32,632 nt of DNA, from positions 1-32,632 of the forward strand of contig CALFWV010000066.1 of NCBI GenBank assembly GCA_937927825.1, read 5' to 3'. The notes beneath the pieces are model-generated. The model was not told the DNA's origin and searched no databases. It saw nothing but the letters and a program-made list of their open reading frames with translations. This DNA is from an uncultured Caulobacterales bacterium (GTDB lineage Bacteria; Pseudomonadota; Alphaproteobacteria; Caulobacterales; Maricaulaceae). Position 1 is the stretch's first letter; each line of letters starts with the position of its first letter. The translations under genes and the position numbers were made by a program. Of the stretch, positions 29,353 to 32,632 are shown in pieces.

Positions 29353-30407
29353 GAAGTTTCTCCCAAACGCAGCGTCGCTTCTCCGACGAAAGCTCCGTTT
29401 TGTTCCCGCACCCCGCCGGTAATCAGCTGTCCTCCTGCCCGAGCGACGGCGTTTTCAGCGCGCGCGGCAGCGTCAAAGCTCGGATATATCAAACGCAATT
29501 GAAGCGTCCCACTTTCAGAATTATAGCGCAGTTGGTCGACCCGTATATCATCCAACGCAGATAAACCTGCAAATAGAACAGACGATAAGTCGAGAAAGCC
29601 CGCCGCCCGAACCGGGCCCGACTGTAAGGATTGTGCTGCGGCCCGTCCTGGGTTGGCAGGTGCTCGCGAACCCGTAGCCGCTAAATATTCCGACGCGGTT
29701 GTCGCGCGCAAATCTTCAGCCTGAGTGAGTGCTGCACGGTCCTGGACTCCGTTCCAAACGAAGGCCGCCAAGAGCGCGGATACCGCAAGAGCCGCAAACC
29801 GAATGGCAGGGGCCCGCGGAATTTTAAATCCGGACCTCGAACGGTATTCCCCTTGTAAGAGATTCAAACCCCGCCCCGCGGCCAAGCCGTCAGCGAATTG
29901 TCCCGCCAACTCACTATCTGAATGTTCGACCAGCGTTTCGTCGGTCCAATCTAAATCCAACGCGGCAATTCCCGGCTCAACAGCACGGTCAATGACGAGC
30001 ATGGCTTTGTCACCGCTCAGCAAATCATAATCGGCATAGGCGGCTTTTGGGTTCATATCCGCAAAAGTTTCGGCGAGGATATCCATCACTCCGCTTTCAA
30101 TAACGGCCAGATGCGGGGGTTGGGTATCGGACAAGGCGAAATGGAGGCCCTCTGCCGCGCTGGCGATATCATCTTCTTTAGCGAAGCGCGCCATTTTCAA
30201 CTGTTGCGCCCGTCCGGCCTTTGGCAATTCTGTTTGAAAAATTCGGACGAGTTGGCCCGGCAAAATTAGAATCGGATCGTTGATTTCGAGTTCGGCAATA
30301 TCCGCTGAGGCAATCCGGCGGGTTTCGTAACCCGTCGCCAGCGGGGTTGCAACGATAGCCTCTCCGTCCTCGAGGGCTGGTAAGATTAAGAGTGTCAAAG
30401 CAGCCAT
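29349..30407 (-). CDS. gspL: Type II secretion system protein L
   Basis: 352 aa; cytoplasmic ASKHA-like domain, single TM FAALAVSALLAAFVWNGVQD, ferredoxin-like C-terminus; position in gsp cluster. Confidence 0.86.
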   Translation of the reverse strand: MAALTLLILPALEDGEAIVATPLATGYETRRIASADIAELEINDPILILPGQLVRIFQTELPKAGRAQQLKMARFAKEDDIASAAEGLHFALSDTQPPHLAVIESGVMDILAETFADMNPKAAYADYDLLSGDKAMLVIDRAVEPGIAALDLDWTDETLVEHSDSELAGQFADGLAAGRGLNLLQGEYRSRSGFKIPRAPAIRFAALAVSALLAAFVWNGVQDRAALTQAEDLRATTASEYLAATGSRAPANPGRAAAQSLQSGPVRAAGFLDLSSVLFAGLSALDDIRVDQLRYNSESGTLQLRLIYPSFDAAARAENAVARAGGQLITGGVREQNGAFVGEATLRLGETS

Positions 30408-30498
30408 TAGTGCAAATCCTGCTGAGTCGAAATTAGAGACCGGATAAAAGCTACCCTTATTCCAATTTCGTTACGAATGTGATTAAACAAGAAATGCA

Positions 30499-31539
30499 CT
30501 AGCGGGCGTCCACTTCAGTTTCAGAATCTGATTCAGTTTGCGTTTCAATTTCAGGCCGGAAAGTCTCCCGCCCCCATCCGCGATATGTCAGGATAGGCAC
30601 GTCGTCCACCCCGTCAAACCGATAAGTTCGCACCCGCTCCGCCGGACCAACCTCGGTGACGACCTCTACAAAGATCGATTTGACATCCACCCCAACGCGT
30701 TCGTCGGTTAGTGACGCGATTTCAGTGGCGTTTAAGACCTGCTGAATTTGGTCTGAACTCGAATAACCGGTTGGAGGTCTATCTCTCAAAAGCGCTTCGG
30801 CTGCGGGCACGGCCTCGGAGGCTGATATCTGTCCCGACAACGCCGCCGCCAAAATGATAATTCGGTCTGCCGAAATGCTATTGACGTTAATGACAGGCAG
30901 ATTTCCCGGACCGCCCGTGCAGACAAAGGGGCGGAAAAGTTCCCAGAGTTCCTCATCCATACCGTTCAGCGCCCGCAATTCTTCTGGGCCGCGGAGAGAT
31001 GTATCGGCGGTGCGATAGGGTGGGTTTTGTCGTAAGTATATTCCGTCTTCTGCGCCGCCGGTAGATTGTTGCTGATCTGCATCCTGCCAATCAACAAGGG
31101 CATTTGATAAGGACGTGGCTTGATTTTCAGCCAAACCCAACAATTGCGCGATGCGCGCAAATTCACGTCGAGCCTCCCCAGGCTTTTCACCGGTTTCCGA
31201 AACAACAGCATTCAAATTAAAACATTGGCTTGCGTCTTTTAACGTCAAGGAAATCGCACCTTCAGGTGTCGGCAGCACCAGCGGTATGCGCGATTGCAAA
31301 AGCGCCGCCTTAGCTTCCGGTAGCAAGGCTGCAAAATCTGTCTTCAGGTAAGCCACCACAAAATCTTCAGCGCCGTCAGCTTGCCAATCCGCTTGCGAAT
31401 AGGCTTGCACATTTATCGTCCGCTTCACAGCCAGTTGAATGTCCTCCATCAACGCAACTGTAATGGCCGCCATGACGGTCATGATCAGGAGCGTCGTAAG
31501 CAATACCGTTCCTCGGTCTTTTTGCGGCGCGGTCTTCAT
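30499..31539 (-). CDS. gspK: Type II secretion system minor pseudopilin K
   Basis: 346 aa; DRG|TVLLTTLLIMTVMAAITVALMEDI; CFNLNAVVS; LVDWQDADQQ; INVNSIS. Confidence 0.92.
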   Translation of the reverse strand: MKTAPQKDRGTVLLTTLLIMTVMAAITVALMEDIQLAVKRTINVQAYSQADWQADGAEDFVVAYLKTDFAALLPEAKAALLQSRIPLVLPTPEGAISLTLKDASQCFNLNAVVSETGEKPGEARREFARIAQLLGLAENQATSLSNALVDWQDADQQQSTGGAEDGIYLRQNPPYRTADTSLRGPEELRALNGMDEELWELFRPFVCTGGPGNLPVINVNSISADRIIILAAALSGQISASEAVPAAEALLRDRPPTGYSSSDQIQQVLNATEIASLTDERVGVDVKSIFVEVVTEVGPAERVRTYRFDGVDDVPILTYRGWGRETFRPEIETQTESDSETEVDAR

Positions 31540-32180
31540 GATCCGACCTCAAACATATGCACGGTTTCGGTTCCGTCACTGTCGGTGACTTTAAATTCTA
31601 CTGCACCTCGCTCGCCAGTGCGCTGCGAAGGCCTGTTCAAGAAAACGGTCCATTCCTCCAATCGTACATCGATTCCTTGGCCGCCCTCAAAAGGCAGTGT
31701 GGCACGATATGTGACGTCTATATCGTCAATACCGCTGAGTAAGACACGGCCCAACCAGCCTTCGCGTTGGGCCGGGTTTTCGTGGGTCAGGCTTTCGCGG
31801 ATAAATTGCCCATCGCGCAGCAGATAGCGTACCCGTTCGACCTGCCCGCGTGCCGCGCCTGTTGGATTGCTACGGCCTAACCGGGAAAATGTTAGGACGG
31901 CATCACTTTCTTCGGGGTTACGTGTCGTCACCAGATATGTCTCCGTCCCGCCGACGCCGTCCCTCATGGGCCGCAGAGTCATCGCGTTCATATCAGCGCG
32001 TAAAATTGAGCGAAAGGCAGCAATGTCTGCGAGCTCCGCTGACGCGGCGTTCAATCTGTCTTTTGCAGCAAATGTTTGCAGCATCGCTCCCATCGTCCCC
32101 GCACTAATCAGCGTAAAAAAGAAAAGCGATACGAGGACCTCGACAAGGGTGAAGCCGGACTCATTTTGAGGCGCGCGCAT
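31536..32180 (-). CDS. gspJ: Type II secretion system minor pseudopilin J
   Basis: Prepilin motif NESG|FTLVEVLVSLFFFTLISAG; ATG at 32180 overlaps the gspI stop (TGATG). Confidence 0.9.
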   Translation of the reverse strand: MRAPQNESGFTLVEVLVSLFFFTLISAGTMGAMLQTFAAKDRLNAASAELADIAAFRSILRADMNAMTLRPMRDGVGGTETYLVTTRNPEESDAVLTFSRLGRSNPTGAARGQVERVRYLLRDGQFIRESLTHENPAQREGWLGRVLLSGIDDIDVTYRATLPFEGGQGIDVRLEEWTVFLNRPSQRTGERGAVEFKVTDSDGTETVHMFEVGS

Positions 32181-32557
32181 CACGACCCGCTCGACAGCCA
32201 AGCCCGGCGCGTGATGAATACATCATCATCTTTCGAGACGGACACCCGAAGTTCCAACAGGCCTTTCTGCGGGGTTTCGACAGTTTCAATTTGCCACTCA
32301 TAAGTTTGCCCGCCCGCCTCTTCTCGGCCGGATTTCGTCCCGATAACGCCGCGCCGCATCCGGGCATAAATCAGCTGATTATCGGCAACCACGCTGGCGT
32401 AGGTTTTGTGGGTCAAACGCTGGGTATGCGCCACCGATTGCGTTCCAGCGCGTGAGAGGCCGATAATTGCGACGGAGAAAATCAAAAGCGACGCCAGAAC
32501 TTCAACCAATGTGAAACCCTCTTGTTTTAGCGGCAGTTTCGTCATGAACCCTTTCAC
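32180..32557 (-). CDS. gspI: Type II secretion system minor pseudopilin I
   Basis: Prepilin motif KQEG|FTLVEVLASLLIFSVAIIGL; GTG start at 32557 or ATG at 32545. Confidence 0.9.
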   Translation of the reverse strand: MKGFMTKLPLKQEGFTLVEVLASLLIFSVAIIGLSRAGTQSVAHTQRLTHKTYASVVADNQLIYARMRRGVIGTKSGREEAGGQTYEWQIETVETPQKGLLELRVSVSKDDDVFITRRAWLSSGS

Positions 32558-32632
32558 TCTGCTGCCTCCATCACAATGCGCCCGCGCGCATCGGGTGACA
32601 AAGTAAAGCTCTCGTCGCGCCCCTCGAGGGAC
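32554..32632 (-). CDS. gspH: Probable GspH C-terminus (truncated at window end)
   Basis: Reverse-strand open frame ...SLEGRDESFTLSPDARGRIVMEAAE* ending in TGA at 32556-32554, overlapping the gspI start; identity inferred mainly from cluster order. Confidence 0.55.
   Translation of the reverse strand, partial: SLEGRDESFTLSPDARGRIVMEAAE

Overview
This window looks like a compact, gene-dense alphaproteobacterial chromosome segment. I infer a Maricaulales/Hyphomonadaceae-like lineage from gene content; I did not test this. It is mostly housekeeping: a frmA/adhC fragment, a hybrid histidine kinase, trxB-LysR, greA, an ELM1-like protein, carB, carA, an M48 protease, yqeY, an aminotransferase, lptC/lptA/lptB, an NrnC-type RNase, ada, and a type II secretion minor pseudopilin cluster (gspH-I-J-K-L-M). 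I saw no CRISPR array, prophage, intact IS element, tRNA or rRNA. The items most worth a second look are: (i) a double-length LptC whose C-terminal half is visibly homologous to the adjacent LptA; (ii) two T-tract intrinsic terminators on the minus strand that end ORF-free segments carrying anti-Shine-Dalgarno motifs, so candidate sRNAs or leaders; (iii) a TonB/TolA-like Pro/Glu-rich protein with IEFFEP repeats and a Cys-containing C-terminal motif, preceded by an intergenic region full of inverted repeats and a 29-aa membrane ORF; (iv) paired TTATCG-type palindromes upstream of urcA; (v) an unannotated-looking 65-aa membrane ORF coupled by ATGA to an epimerase; (vi) very tight or overlapping convergent gene ends. 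All functional calls come from reading the translated sequence, without database searches.
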